64,000 nt of DNA from Symbiodinium natans (GCA_905221605.1 CAJNDS010002134.1:163342-227341), one strand, 5' to 3'. Counted from the stretch's first letter, positions 44,701 through 55,076 are shown. The notes: generated from the letters alone by a model not told the origin. A program made the numbers and translations.

Positions 44701-46582
44701 CGTGGATCAGGAAACCCCAAACCCCAAACCCTCAAGCCTAAACCCTAAAGCATAAAGGCCTAAAGCATAAAGCCTACAGCCCACCGCCTACCACCTACAG
44801 CCTAAAGCCTAAACCCTAGCAGCGAACTTCCAAGCACTGAAGGTGCCGCCGTGGGGGGCTTCTGGAGTGTTCGGGATGCACGATTTGAGGCGCTTGTGGG
44901 TTGTGGGTGTCTCCCTGTGGCCTGCGTTTTTTTTTTTCTTTTTGCGAGGCGGGCTGACTCAACTCAAGCTGGGAGGCTTTAGGGTTTCGGGTTTCGGGTC
45001 CTTAGGGTTTCAGGGTGCGGGATGCCGGAGCCTGTCTGCTTCGCAATCATGAGCCCGCGCGGGCCGTCGTCATGACGAAGAACCTTTGCTGTGTTTGGAA
45101 ACCCTAAAAACCCTTTTTGAGAGGGCTCGCTCGGCTCTTTCAAGCGCCTGGTTGCAAACTGTGCGCACACGTTGTGCCCCAATCGAACAGAACTCCGAAA
45201 AGCAAACATAAACCCTAAAGCCTACACCCTACGGAAAACCACAAGCCACCTCGAACATCGTTCGACCGCAAGTGTTCGGAGCCCTAACAAACGCTGTGAA
45301 ATCGCCAAAGCAGTCGAAGGAATTTGTTCGAATGCGGAAGCCGAAACTCTCAGGCGGCATGTCGAGTCCACTCGTCGGTGAAGCCTCGCTCGTGAGGCTA
45401 GCTTCCGTATAGGGGGGGTTTAGGGTTTAGGGTTTAGGGTTTAGGGTTTAGGGTTTAGGGGTTTAGGGTTTGAATCGAGACGTCGCGGAACCTCCCAAGT
45501 AGCGATTCACTGCAAAGGTTCGTGACACCATGTTCAATGCTCTGAGCCTGACTTCCTTTAGCTCAGGACCATGGGTTTAGGGCTTGAAGGTGTATACCCA
45601 AAACCCTCAACCCTGAACCCTGACCTCACAATTTTGGCTTCCCCCGTTGGCAAATGAACTGGGGCAAAGGGGCTCTTCAAAGCACGAGCAGCCTGGAGTC
45701 CCTTCACAACACAAAAACGAGGGTTTAGAGAGTTTACAGGGTTTGGGGTTTATAGGGTTTGAGGTTCAGGGTTTCTAAGGTTTGGGGTGTAGGGTTTCCA
45801 GGGATGTTGGCCCCTCAGCTGCGAAAGGTCTCATTAAAAGTGCCGGCAGCTGGCTCGATCTCAAGGGGCGGCCATGAGCCGTCGTCCACCACGATGATCT
45901 CTGCCAGGACGTCGGAGGGCGTCCTGCAGTGGGTTTAGGGTTCGGGTTTAGGGTTCAGGGTTCAGGGTTCAGGGTTCAGGGTTCAGGGTTCAGGGTTCAG
46001 GGTTCAGGGTTTAGGGTTTAGGGTTTAGGGTTTAGGGTTTAGGGACTTTCTTGAGCTGTCACATGTCCAACTGCGGGTTCAGGGCGTGGGTTTTTTGGGC
46101 TTTTCCGGGCTTCAGGCTTATCCAAACCTGCGCTTCAACGATGTTTGCATGCTGGCAACCCGCATCTGAGCAGCCTGCACATTTAAAGGATTCAGTGGAA
46201 CTTGACTCAGAATTACGGGTGGCTATCAATCGGCACCTGCACTTGGCTCCGCTGCGCTCCAGTAGCAAATCTGGAGTGTGCGACAAGGTCTGACATGGCC
46301 TGTTGCAGAAGCTCTGGACAGTCTTGACAGCAAACTCGCTCTCGTTCAAGCAGGGCAGCACCACTGAGATACGCCCTTGGCTGAAGGGAAAGAAGTGCGC
46401 AGCATGCCCGTGCGCGAATGCCTTGTGCCCCGGTAGAACTTCGAAAAACTTCCAGAAACCAGTACGTCCTCCAGGGCCAGCAACCCTAAATCGTACACCT
46501 TGAACCCGAAACCGTATACACCCTCAAAGACATCCCGTCCATGCTTCGGGCTCGGCATGGGACTTAGGTTCTGATAACTGCC
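38769..46582 (-). CDS. Polypeptide N-acetylgalactosaminyltransferase-like (GT27), at least 12 exons
   Basis: This Golgi enzyme type transfers GalNAc from UDP-GalNAc to Ser/Thr. Exons on the minus strand: 46582-46522, 46468-46300, 45923-~45840, 45083-45032, 44101-44064, 43345-43289, 43108-42998, 42532-42434, 41685-41664, 40699-40655, 40001-39923, 38862-38769 (TAG). Signatures in order: ISVVLPCLNE start of the GT-A fold; AEIIVVDDGS nucleotide site; GGDAAIGEFIGFYDCH, whose DCH replaces the DxH metal motif; PMIGGLDIDTW; PVISGGL; WGGENTEQPIRTWLCGG, the family WGGE block; VAHMWR, the third metal ligand. Every acceptor is AG followed by G. Bounded donors are GC (6), GT (2) and GA (2), all in phase. 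The end of exon 45923 and a short segment before 45083 are unresolved. No C-terminal lectin domain is seen. N-terminal exons probably continue into 46690-47390. The exact donors at 42998 and 39923 could shift by a few bases. Confidence 0.83.
39788..39880 (-). repeat. Intronic telomeric array, (CCCTAAA)~13
   Basis: Lies inside the GalNAc-transferase intron 39922-38863, 42 bp from its donor side. One CCCTGAA and one 6-bp variant. Confidence 0.93.
40587..40627 (+). repeat. Poly-G tract in intron
   Basis: About 40 bp almost wholly G, interrupted twice by A or CA, within intron 40654-40002. The same intron also has a 20-bp C run (40355-40374). Such runs may contain sequencing error. Confidence 0.85.
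41227..41358. mobile_element. MITE-like element, family TACTTGGAGGTTCATGG, best copy, intronic
   Basis: 132 bp with inverted termini of about 50 bp: left TACTTGGAGGTTCATGGTAC, right end on the other strand identical through that block and again over ACCAATTATAA. It is bounded by TA on both sides. It lies in the GalNAc-transferase intron 41663-40700. Confidence 0.88.
41664..41685 (-). other. 22-nt microexon of the GalNAc-transferase-like gene
   Basis: Encodes DPGMHGW plus the first base of Gly. Acceptor ACCTGAG|GATCC and donor TTGGG|GCTCC (GC type). It is needed to join the SGGF end of exon 42532-42434 to the GGEN start of exon 40699-40655, restoring the family motif D-x2-M-x-G-W-G-G-E-N. Phases on both sides agree (0 and 1). 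Confidence 0.8.
42302..42399. mobile_element. MITE-like element in intron, CTAG...CCCAGTA-related
   Basis: Left CTAGACCCAGAAGTAACC; right end on the other strand CTAGGACCCGGAGAAGGCCC. It shares AAAGGGTACGCTTT and GGGGAACC with the 33910 element. Located in intron 42433-41686 of the GalNAc-transferase-like gene. Confidence 0.62.
44344..44675. mobile_element. Composite intronic element: TACTTGGAGGTTCATGG family with nested insert
   Basis: The outer ends are CTTAGAGGTTCATGCGTACT and CCCATGAACCTTCAAGTA. Between them, about 44412-44625, the reverse complement matches the element at 55077-55218: AAGGGAGGGGGTTCATGAG, GGGGTAGGTACC and AGGGAACCTTAGGGA are shared. The insert also carries CCCTAAA/CCCTTAA repeats at about 44555-44600. 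It lies in intron 45031-44102 of the GalNAc-transferase-like gene. Confidence 0.68.
45934..46046 (+). repeat. Intronic ITS with a homogenised TTCAGGG block
   Basis: About ten TTCAGGG units flanked by TTTAGGG units, all inside intron 46299-45924. The array ends about 11 bp from the splice acceptor of exon 45923, so the branch point and pyrimidine region are made largely of telomeric C-strand repeats. Confidence 0.93.
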
Positions 46583-46689
46583 CTTGAAAAATCCCAGGCC
46601 CGAAGGTCGTGCAAAGCACACATCTCGAGCTATCTAACGTACCGTACGGATTCTCATAGGGTTTAGGGTTTATAGGGTTTAGGGTGCCA

Positions 46690-47390
46690 ACCCCCTTTCA
46701 GATGCGGACGAGGTGCCCTGCTGCAAGGAGAGCATGCTGAAGGTCCCCCGCAGATTCTGGCCGTGTGAAGGTGTCGGTGCTCTGGGCACCGCAGGCGGCG
46801 AAGGCCCTGCAGCGCGGCTGAACCCGTTCACAGCAGAAATTACCTCAAAGAACTCCAGGCCCTCCACCTCTTTTGTGTGGCCTACCCAAGACTCACCCGT
46901 CTGTGCGGTCTACGACTATAAGAGAAGTAGGGCTGGTGGCTTCTGCGGGAGAGTGTGCGCAGGATGATGCACCTCACATGTGGCATAAGGGCTCTTCCCA
47001 AAAACAAGGATAACATAGGGGCCTGAAGAATTAGAATACGGTTTTGGGGGGTTCCTATAGTATAACTACAAAGGCACCACTGGGGACCAGCACCCCTAAA
47101 CCCTAAACCCTAGACCCTAAACCCTAAACCCGAAACCTACACTATGAGGCGGAACTCCCCAACACGCCTGCATCGACAAACGAGATCGCCTCGGTGGTCG
47201 CTGCAGGTGGCATTGGCCTGCGAACAGGAACCGAACTCCCCTCAGAACTCTATTTCGCCACCCTTTGGCTCCAGGGTTTAGGGTTTCGACTCTCACACTG
47301 GCGTAAGCGGGCGAGGCAACTCCTGTCGAGATCTCTAGAGTGGGTGCATTGACCACCAGTAACGAACCAACCGGGGTCAGCATACCCGCT
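46690..47390 (-). other. Probable N-terminal exons upstream of the GalNAc-transferase-like gene
   Basis: Several exon-like minus-strand segments lie here. About 47380-47285 reads MLTPVGSLLVVNAPTLEIST and beyond. About 47215-47166 follows a pyrimidine tract ending TTCGCAG and reads ANATCSDHRGDLVCRC before a GC donor. About 46905-46850 reads TGESWVGHTKEVEGLEFFE before GAG|GTAATT. About 46813-46715 is open in two frames. A truncated TAGGGGCC element (47016-47080) and CCCTAAA repeats (47096-47140) lie between them. I could not build one consistent frame through all of them. Confidence 0.4.
47016..47080. mobile_element. Truncated TAGGGGCCTGAATAATT element
   Basis: TAGGGGCCTGAAGAATTAGAAT followed by GGGGG and TATAGTATAACTAC as in the full copies; the right inverted repeat is missing. 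Confidence 0.6.
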
Positions 47391-47721
47391 TCCTACAACC
47401 ATTTAGGGTTTAGGGTTTAGGGCTAGGGTCTATTCAGCCACCCTAAACCCTAAACCTCTTCCCGCACCCAAAGCTGCAGTTTGGTGCCCCTATTCAAGAA
47501 CACTTGAGGCGGACGAGAACCCGAATCCCGGGGATGAGATTTTAAGGGTTTAGGGCCGCTGTTGGGATAGGGTTTAGGGTTTTGGGTTTAGGGTCTAGAG
47601 GGTCACTGTTCTAGCATTCATTCCAGGCTTAGAAAAAAACCCACCCGCCCAAAGAATCCCATAACATTAAGAATATAAAAGGTTCTCATCCTCCCCCGGA
47701 GAGTTTTACTTTCCCACTCCT

Positions 47722-48165
47722 AAACCCTGAGGCCCTCAACCCTGAGGCGCTCAACCCTGAAGCCCTAAACCCTGAAGCCCAAAACCTTGAGCCCTAAACC
47801 CTGAATCCCTAAACCCTGAAGCCCTAAACCCTGGAGCCCTAAACCCTGAAGCCCTGAACCCTGAAGCCCTGAACCCTGAAGCCCTAAACCCTGAAGCCCT
47901 AAACCCTGAAGCCCTAAACCCTGAAGCCCTAAACCCTGAAGCCCTAAACTCTGAAACCCTAAAACCTGAAGCCCTAAACTCTGAAGCCCTAAACCCTGAA
48001 GCCCGAAACCCTGAAGCCCTAAACCCTGAAGTCCTAATACGCTAAGGCCCTGAATCCTGAAGCCCTAAACCGTGAAGCCCTAAACCCTGAAGCCCCAAAC
48101 CCTGAGCCCTTTTTTGCATGCTCTAAACCCTGGATCCCTAAACCCTGGAGCCCTAAACTCTGGGA
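47722..48165 (-). repeat. 15-bp telomere-derived tandem repeat (CCCTAAACCCTGAAG)
   Basis: About 25 copies of a 15-mer that joins one CCCTAAA heptamer to a CCCTGAAG octamer, with minor variants, ending in a G-run (48167-48187). Confidence 0.92.
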
Positions 48166-48238
48166 AGGGGGGGGGGGGGGGGGGGGGAACGGGAGGAGGG
48201 GGGGGAATGGGGGGGCGAGGAAGGGGGAGGAGGGGGGG

Positions 48239-48530
48239 TCCAAGATTGACCGAAAAGTCACCAACACTGGTCCAGATTGACCGAAAAGTCACCAACACTG
48301 ATCCAGATTGACAAAAACTCGCGAACATTGGGGTCAGATGGACCGAAAAGTCGCCAACACTGGTCCAGATTCACCCAGATTGACCGAAAAGTCGCGAACA
48401 TGGGGGTCAGATTGACCGAAAAGTCACTAACACTGGTCCAGATTGACCGAAAAGTCGCGAACATTGGGGTCAGATGGACCGAAAAGTCACGAAGAACGGA
48501 GGGCAGATTGACCGAAAAGTCCCGAAGGTT
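48239..48530. repeat. ~31-bp tandem repeat with GATTGACCGAAAAGTC core
   Basis: About nine units share AGATTGACCGAAAAGTC followed by CACCAACACTGG or CGCGAACATTGGGG, some with partial duplications. It is open on both strands and therefore creates mirror-image repetitive ORFs. No non-repetitive coding sequence is attached. Confidence 0.85.
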
Positions 48531-50328
48531 TAACTATGCATGTGATAGAGAGGGTTTAGGGTTTAGGGTTTAGGGGTTAGGGTTTAGGGCCTAAGGAAAT
48601 GGCTGCGGAGGCAAGCCAAGTACAGGATTCGGTGCAAGAGCGGGCGGGGAATTGGAGAAGCTTCTTCGCCATCATCGGGCCATAATCTGGAAGCCTAAGT
48701 TCCCACCCATAACCCTTTAGCCCGATAACTCTAAAGGCCAGGAAGCAAAAAGAGGAACTTTGTTCCTCTATTTAACCCCATAAAAGCCAGACAGCAGACA
48801 AAGGAACTTTGCTCCGCGATTCCCACTACCCTTTCACCCCAAAAGCATGACCCGGCCCTGAGAAAAAGACATAGACCAGCAGCAGCTGCAATATCCTGTG
48901 CAGGTTTGTGCCCCAAGGTCGGGTCAGCGGCTTGCTTATGCGCTTTAAGTAGGGCTTGCATCTGAGGCTTCTGGGGGCTCCTTTAGGGGCGAATGGAGAA
49001 TAGCTTGTTTGTCCTTACTGTTGCGGGCATACGCGGGTTTCAGGGAAGGGCTGAGCTCGTGATTTCGCGATAGGATGTCACGGGCGGGGCTGATTTGGGA
49101 TTAAGTCTGGAGACACATCCAGACCTCAACGACTGCGACTGCATCTGCCATCCGCTTCAAGCCATACCACCCCAGTCCCAGATCCCTGCACTCACTACCG
49201 CAAGCAAGAGGATTGCTCATGCAGGCTCACCCCACACCACCCGACTCCTGTGTTCTCCTTCCCAAAAGCCTATTTCCCTCATAGCCCGAGTTCTCATAAA
49301 CGTAGCAGAGGATCATGTTGCACAGGAGGAAAGCCTCAGCGCGCACGCTCTCAAGAATCCACCAGAAGCGGGCATCTGCAAAGACATGGTCGAGGGCGCC
49401 GGGAATGGGGTGTCTCAGCAGCCAGGAAGTGTGATGCCATGTATACTGCGGACACCTGAATCAACACACACACACAGACACCAAAAAGGAAAACTTCTAC
49501 AACTAACCCAGTCCTCCTCCCAACCCTTTATTTACTTCACAAATGCCTGCTTCGTACTCCTAGTATATATATATATATACATCTATATATGTATGTATAT
49601 GTATATGTATATGTATATGCATATACATATATATATATATACCCGCGTAAGGTTAGTATGATGCCATTGTCATTCGTGTCAGTACGACTATTACAAGACC
49701 CATGTGTACTCTAATTCTTCCATTCATTCGAGTAAACGCCATCCGAGAATGAAGAGTCAGTGTGAAGTTTCTGGGCAGCTGTGTAACGCTGCCGCAGTCC
49801 ACCATGCAGTTTGCAGCGACGCCCATGAAGGATATCCTGAGCTCTGCATGTGCTGTCACACAGAACAAAGCTCATCGGTGCAGTGCATGTTCAGTTGCTT
49901 AGTAACAGCCCTTCTCCCCAGAGCAACTGCTCCTGCTTTGCAGGTATCGGAAAATAAGGGTCGGGTGGGCGTTTCGTTCTTCGGTTCGGGCCGTGTGGGT
50001 TTAGTCCGTCAAACTACCTGGCTGACCAAAGAAAAAAACAGATGACATGAGCTAGTGCAACTAGGCTTGAGGGTTTCGGTGTTAGGATTGACGGAATGCT
50101 GGGCTCTGTGGCTCAACGCTGAATGATTACCGCCACACAAGCGAACCTGACGTAACAAGCCCACCAGTGGCCTTGTTGTGTGGTGTTTGTTACCTTGTGT
50201 TTGGGGTTTCGGGTTTCGGGTTTCGGGTTTAGGGCCGCAACCGCCCTGAAACCTCAACGACCCTAAACCCTTCGCAGCCCGAAACCCTAAACAACCCTAC
50301 ACCCTAAACACCCCTAAGCCCTACACAC
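48531..50328. other. No supported gene
   Basis: A two-copy ~47-bp direct repeat (AGGAACTTTG core) lies at about 48735-48830, and a TATA/GTAT microsatellite at 49563-49641. The open frame at 49095-49661 runs into that microsatellite and has no other support. Confidence 0.5.
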
Positions 50329-50463
50329 TTCTAAGAGATGTTCAACATACCCCTTCGGCATACCCCTTAAAAGAAATGAAGGGGGTATGGTAAATCCTTC
50401 CTTATATTCTCCTTTTATAGGTTAAGGGGCATGGGTTTGGGGTATGTTGGATTCCTCTTAGAA
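50329..50463. mobile_element. Palindromic MITE-like element, TTCTAAGAG...CAACATACCCC
   Basis: 135 bp. Left TTCTAAGAGATGTTCAACAT followed by ACCCC; the right end on the other strand is TTCTAAGAGGAATCCAACAT followed by ACCCC. It sits inside a degenerate CCCTAAACA-type array, so it probably inserted into telomere-like DNA. Confidence 0.72.
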
Positions 50464-50636
50464 CCCTAAACCCTAAACAACTCTACACCCTAAACAGCCC
50501 TAAGCCCTACACCCTAAACCACCCTACGCCCTAGACGTGCGGCTTGCCATGCCTTGCAGGCCGGGACTCGCCACCACGCCTCCCAGGGCCAGAAGGGCTG
50601 AGTCGTTCCTGGTCTCAAGAGGTCGGGCAGGTGATA

Positions 50637-50731
50637 TAGGGGCCTCAATAATTTCGAATAAAGGTTGGGGTCATGATAGTATCATTTTAAAAAGGGACCA
50701 GAAAGGAGTACTATAATAGTACTGATTCCGA
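50637..50731. mobile_element. MITE-like element, family TAGGGGCCTGAATAATT
   Basis: TAGGGGCCTCAATAATTTCGAAT at the left, GGGACCAGAAAGGAGTA internally, TACTGATTCCGA at the right. Confidence 0.62.
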
Positions 50732-51324
50732 GTTTTCTTGGTCAACCTTAAGAGGGGGTCCCCCTTATAGTTCCTGTACATCCCACAAGGGCCCATACTT
50801 CCCCTTCAAAGGATATAAGGGACCATATTAAGGGCCGATGTAACTAAAAGAACAACGTTCTCTTCTGCCACCAATAAGACTGGCAGCTCTTCCAGTAAAC
50901 CGCCGGGGACATACAAGCACGAGAAAACTCCTGGATTAACCACCCTTAGACTAAAAACCCAAACCCCAGCCTAAGCTTCCGGGGATCTGCAGGTGTGGGA
51001 TGTATAAGTTTCCCGCACAAAGGGATTGGCTTGTTCATCTTCATCGCCGTAGAGTCCAGCATGCTGGGATCACACCCCCCCCCCCCTTTTTGCCTCTCAA
51101 GTTGTCAGTTCTGCAGAGTTTTTGTTTGGCCACCTGCCTAGCCGACACCTCACATGTCCCATCCTGCCGTGGAGATTTCGAGTCTAAATGTCAGAAGAAG
51201 AATCAGAATCATCATCGTAATAACCGTCAAAATTCATGATGGTACTTGTTTCCAAAATCCAGGCAGCCGGCCTCCCTCCCTAAGATTGCCGGGCTCCAAG
51301 CTCCGGATTGCTTTTTTAGGGCTC

Positions 51325-51430
51325 CTAGTATGGGCCCTTAATTTGGGTCCCTTGTTATTTGACCCGTATATCTACGATACATAATAAGGGCCCACAAGGG
51401 TAAGGGACCATACTAAGGGCCCATGGTTCC
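51325..51430. mobile_element. MITE-like element, family ATGGGCCCTTA/GGTCCCTT
   Basis: Left TAGTATGGGCCCTTAATTTG then GGTCCCTTG; the right end on the other strand is CATGGGCCCTTAGTATGGTC. Best copy of the family also seen at 8605, 32165, 35055 and about 50745-50850. Confidence 0.72.
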
Positions 51431-51777
51431 AACCTTTTAGTTTCAAAAGGTTCTGACCCGGCTGTGCCTACTGCAGCTACGAAAACCAGAGAAGCGGCCA
51501 AGGAGACTGCTCAACGTCATCACGATGCGTAGCAATCTGCCTGGGCAGCAAGACTGCTTCGCGTGTGTGGGGATTAGGCGGACCAGGATTCTCGGCTGCA
51601 TATTTCGGGTTTTAGGGTTTCGGGTTTAGGGTTTCGGGTTCATATGCTACCAGGATGGTAGTACCAAGAAGAAGCCTGCATGGACGAGGGATGTGTGGGC
51701 TAAGTGGCGCGGGTGCCCTCTTGCATCGAGGGCTGCAGCGGGAAGATGCTCTGGCCATTGGCCAAAGCAAGTAAGTT

Positions 51778-51968
51778 AAACCCTAAACCCTTTTACCCCA
51801 AACCCCTAAACCCCTAAACCCCTAAACCCCTAAACCCCTAAACCCCTAAACCCCTAAACCCCTAAACCCCTAAACCCCTAAACCCCTAAACCCCAAACCC
51901 CAAACCCCAAACCCCAAACCCCAAACCCTAAACCCTCAACCCTAAACCCTAAACCCTAAACCCTAAAC
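51778..51968 (-). repeat. Stepwise ITS: CCCCTAAA, then CCCCAAA, then CCCTAAA
   Basis: About 13 copies of the octamer CCCCTAAA are followed by about 5 CCCCAAA heptamers and then canonical CCCTAAA. Each variant is internally homogeneous. Confidence 0.93.
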
Positions 51969-52108
51969 CAAATTGGCAGGTATCCTTGAAATCTTGCAGC
52001 TGTGCAAAGCTTGTGCGAGGTTGTCAATCGCTCACCCTCATTCCAGGATTCCATCCCCCCGATCTTCAGAGTCCCTTTTGAGTAAGACAGGGGCTGTCAT
52101 GGGCCAGC

Positions 52109-52383
52109 CTAAACCCTAAACCCTAAACCCTAAACCCTAAACCCTAAACCCTAAACCCTGAACCCTGAACCCTGAACCCTGAACCCTAAAGGCCAAGCCG
52201 GGGCGCAGAACAGCAAACAGAAGTGGCACCGACCAGCAGGCGGCACATCTCCTCGTGCAACCGGGGGCTTGGGGTCAGGAGCTAGGAAGGGTGTAGGGTT
52301 TAGGGTTTAGGGTTTAGGGTTTAGGGTTTAGGGTTTAGGGTTTAGGGTTTAAGGTTTAGGGTTTAGGGTTTAGGGTTTAGGGT
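52109..52383. repeat. Two ITS blocks in opposite orientation
   Basis: CCCTAAA (with four CCCTGAA) at 52109-52188 and TTTAGGG at 52291-52383 face each other across about 100 bp of unique DNA. Confidence 0.93.
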
Positions 52384-52437
52384 GACTCTGTGATAAAAAG
52401 CAGTGTAATAAGCGGAAGCCAAGGTGATGGCAATCAC

Positions 52438-52531
52438 CTGTCGCAGCATGTCCCAGCTGCAGTTTTGCAACCAACTCTAGACGAACAGTCGGTACCAGAA
52501 GGCTGTCTACAGCACTGAAGCCATTGATGCC
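52438..52531 (-). CDS. Probable internal exon of an unidentified gene
   Basis: 94 nt open in one frame, bordered by an acceptor (GTATTAG|GGCATC) and a GT donor (GCGACAG|GTGATT). It reads GINGFSAVDSLLVPTVRLEL and then VAKLQLGHAAT. The borders fit the grammar of the GalNAc-transferase gene. The telomeric array at 52291-52383 would lie in the intron 55 bp downstream. The family is not recognised. Confidence 0.42.
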
Positions 52532-52904
52532 CTAATACATCTTCGACACAGCGTCTGCTCTTCTGTTGAGAAACATGGGCTGTGGGATGAGGATCAAGTT
52601 TCATCACATAAGGGTTCCCAACCTCCCCCGCAAAGGTACTCCCCAAACATTTCCCTTTTGGGGGGGGGACCCTGTGAGCCTATGGACTAAAGAGTCCCCT
52701 CAAACCCTATGCGCCCCATACACCCCATAAACTTTAAACATTTTCGACAAGCCCTCTGAACCCAGAAACCCTATTCCGAAAGCCCTCTACCCTGCAAATC
52801 GCGCGCCCCACAAAACCTAAACTTCACGACAGGACTTGTTCAATGTTTAGGGGTTTGGGGTTCAGGGTGGACTATCCCAAGCTAGAACAGAACCCTAAGC
52901 CTGA

Positions 52905-52979
52905 GCCCTAAACTCCCTAAACTCCCTAAACTCCCTAAACTCCCTAAACTCCCTAAACTCCCTAAACTCCCTAAACCCT
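52905..52979 (-). repeat. 9-bp telomere-derived repeat (CTCCCTAAA)
   Basis: About eight copies of CTCCCTAAA, a heptamer plus CT, amplified in tandem. Confidence 0.9.
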
Positions 52980-53636
52980 ATCCCGAATGTTTCGCGAGTT
53001 GGCTGAGGGTGGCAAGGCTTCGGGGTGAGAAACCGTACGATTCGGCCAAGGAGCAGCAGGAACCGCGAGGTAAAGTCCTGAGATCCCCTAAGGCAAGGCA
53101 GCAAAAAGAAGAGGGCTGACGAACATATCCGACAAATCAAGGTCCCTGCTGTTTAGGGTGCTTTTTGTGCCACCCCCTAGCTAATATGCTTGTGTAAGGT
53201 CTCGGGTTTTCGGCAACATCGACTGAGGGTCTTGAGGTGGAGGGGTCTATAAGTCTGAGCTGAAATCTGGAAAACTCACGATTATGACGACCATGCACTT
53301 TGGCCTGCATTCAACCTATACACCCGAAACCCTTTTGAACCCTAAACCCCCGTAGCTCCACAGCAGGTCTGTGAGCTGGGAAGAGGAAGTCGTCACGCTA
53401 TGCTGCCACTGACCCTCAACCACAGAAGCAACACCCAAACCCCTAAACCCCCAAACCCTAACCCTAAACCCTAAACCCTAAACCCCTAAACCCCCAAACC
53501 CTAACCCTAAATCCTAAACCCCAAACCCCCTAACTCTGAACCTCCAAAGCCAACCTTGGCCCGCATGGCCCTAGGCTGTATGAGAGCAGTTGGGGGTGTG
53601 GAGTCTGGACGTCTTTTTTTCCCAACATGTCGGTTG

Positions 53637-53718
53637 CCCTAAACCCTAAACCCTAAACCCTAAACCCTAAACCCTAAACCCTAAACCCTAAACCCTAAAC
53701 CCTAAACCCTAAACCCTA
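53637..53718 (-). repeat. Interstitial telomeric repeat, (CCCTAAA)~11
   Basis: Eleven or twelve perfect heptamers with unique DNA on both sides; shorter degenerate blocks precede at 53430-53530. Confidence 0.95.
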
Positions 53719-55070
53719 GACCTCTTGAAACTTCAAGCTACGCATCCTCAAACCTCAATTCACGACCCAAAACCTACATGTAGGTTACTCTGCGAAGGTC
53801 CTTAAGTAACTTACACGAAAAAGGCAGGTTTTGGGTTACCCTAAACCTTCGAAGCCCTAAGCCCTAAACCTGAAAGCCCTAAATCCTAGACCTGAAAGCC
53901 CTAAACCCTTAACCCTAAACCTTCAAGCCCTAAAACCCTAAACAAAATAAAGTCCATTGAACCCATCAGAGTCCAGCCAACCCCTCTGGGACCCCCTGGG
54001 ACTCGCAGAAACCCTTTGGAACCCAGGGTTTTAAGCATCACCTGGGACCACAAAAAATTATATTTGGGGGTTTAGGGTTTAAGGTTTAGGGTTCAGGGTA
54101 TATTTTGAACAGGGGTACCCCTTTTTCGGGGGTGTTCCCGTTAAGGGGATTCTATTCTATCTGGGGTATAGAAGGGTACCCCTAGTGAGGACATACCCAT
54201 ATGCTTCTTGCAGAGCTCAGTAGAAAAGCGCTCACAGCAAGGCCGCAGAACGAAAAAAGCAAAGCGACTGTCTGCTTGATTCATGTCGAAGCAACCCTAA
54301 TCCCCTTCCTAAACTCCTAAACCCTAAACCCCTTCCTAAACTCCTAAACCCTATAGATCCGCATTTATCTCTGAGGTGAGCGGCAGGGGAGCCCCGGCGA
54401 GAGCGGGGCATTCCGGGCGTCGCGCATGCGCCTGGCTTGGCTGTAAAGGGTTTAGGGTTTAATTTAGGTTTACCCGTTGTTGTCCCTTTATCAGGGCAAC
54501 CGAGCGCGACAGCGCTGTGAACCAGCACATCATCGGGACCTTTAATTTAGGGTTTGGGGTTTAGGCGGAATATTCTTTTGCCGGTTGCCTCAGGCATCTT
54601 CATTAACGCAGGGCGCAATCCCTATCACGGACAAGAAGATAGGGTTTTCTGGGCCTTGGACCATAAACCCCTCCACTGGCGGGGAGGGGGGGGAGAGTCT
54701 CCCCCACCCATTGCTGCTTGTGCTCAAAACAACCCCCCCCCCCCCCCCCCAAAAAAAAAAAAAAAAGGGATCATATGCATCGAAGGCTTCTACCCTATTG
54801 AGCTCAGCTTCATCTAATCCATAAAGGATTGTGCCCAAAAAGCAGCAGGTACTTATAATCATCACAACCAGAATACCCAAAATGCTAATACTGGCATAAC
54901 TGGCATAACTAGAATAATTTTGACCACAAAAACAAGAAAGTTCATGTTTCTAATCCTAGTCAGTATGCTACTACAGTAGTAACAATCATAGGCCCACTGT
55001 GCGTCCTAGTATGCGTAACGATCATAGGGGAGCCGAAACCCAGCCAGCGACCTATCGAGCTGTTTATAGG
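53719..55070. other. No supported gene
   Basis: Contains CCCTAAA derivatives (53840-53945, 54301-54355), a GGGGTACCCC-rich palindromic segment near 54110-54185, and a C(16)A(16) homopolymer pair at about 54731-54767. No exon could be supported. Confidence 0.5.
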
Positions 55071-55076
55071 GTTCTT

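Noticed and set aside
48034-48328. Pro- and Gly-rich ORFs
   Set aside because: They translate a G-homopolymer and its flanking tandem repeats.
48239-48530. CRISPR-like array
   Set aside because: Units are contiguous and imperfect with no unique spacers, in a eukaryotic context; it is a tandem minisatellite.
49095-49661. 188-codon plus-strand ORF
   Set aside because: The C-terminal third is microsatellite translation and the rest has no homology, codon or splice support.
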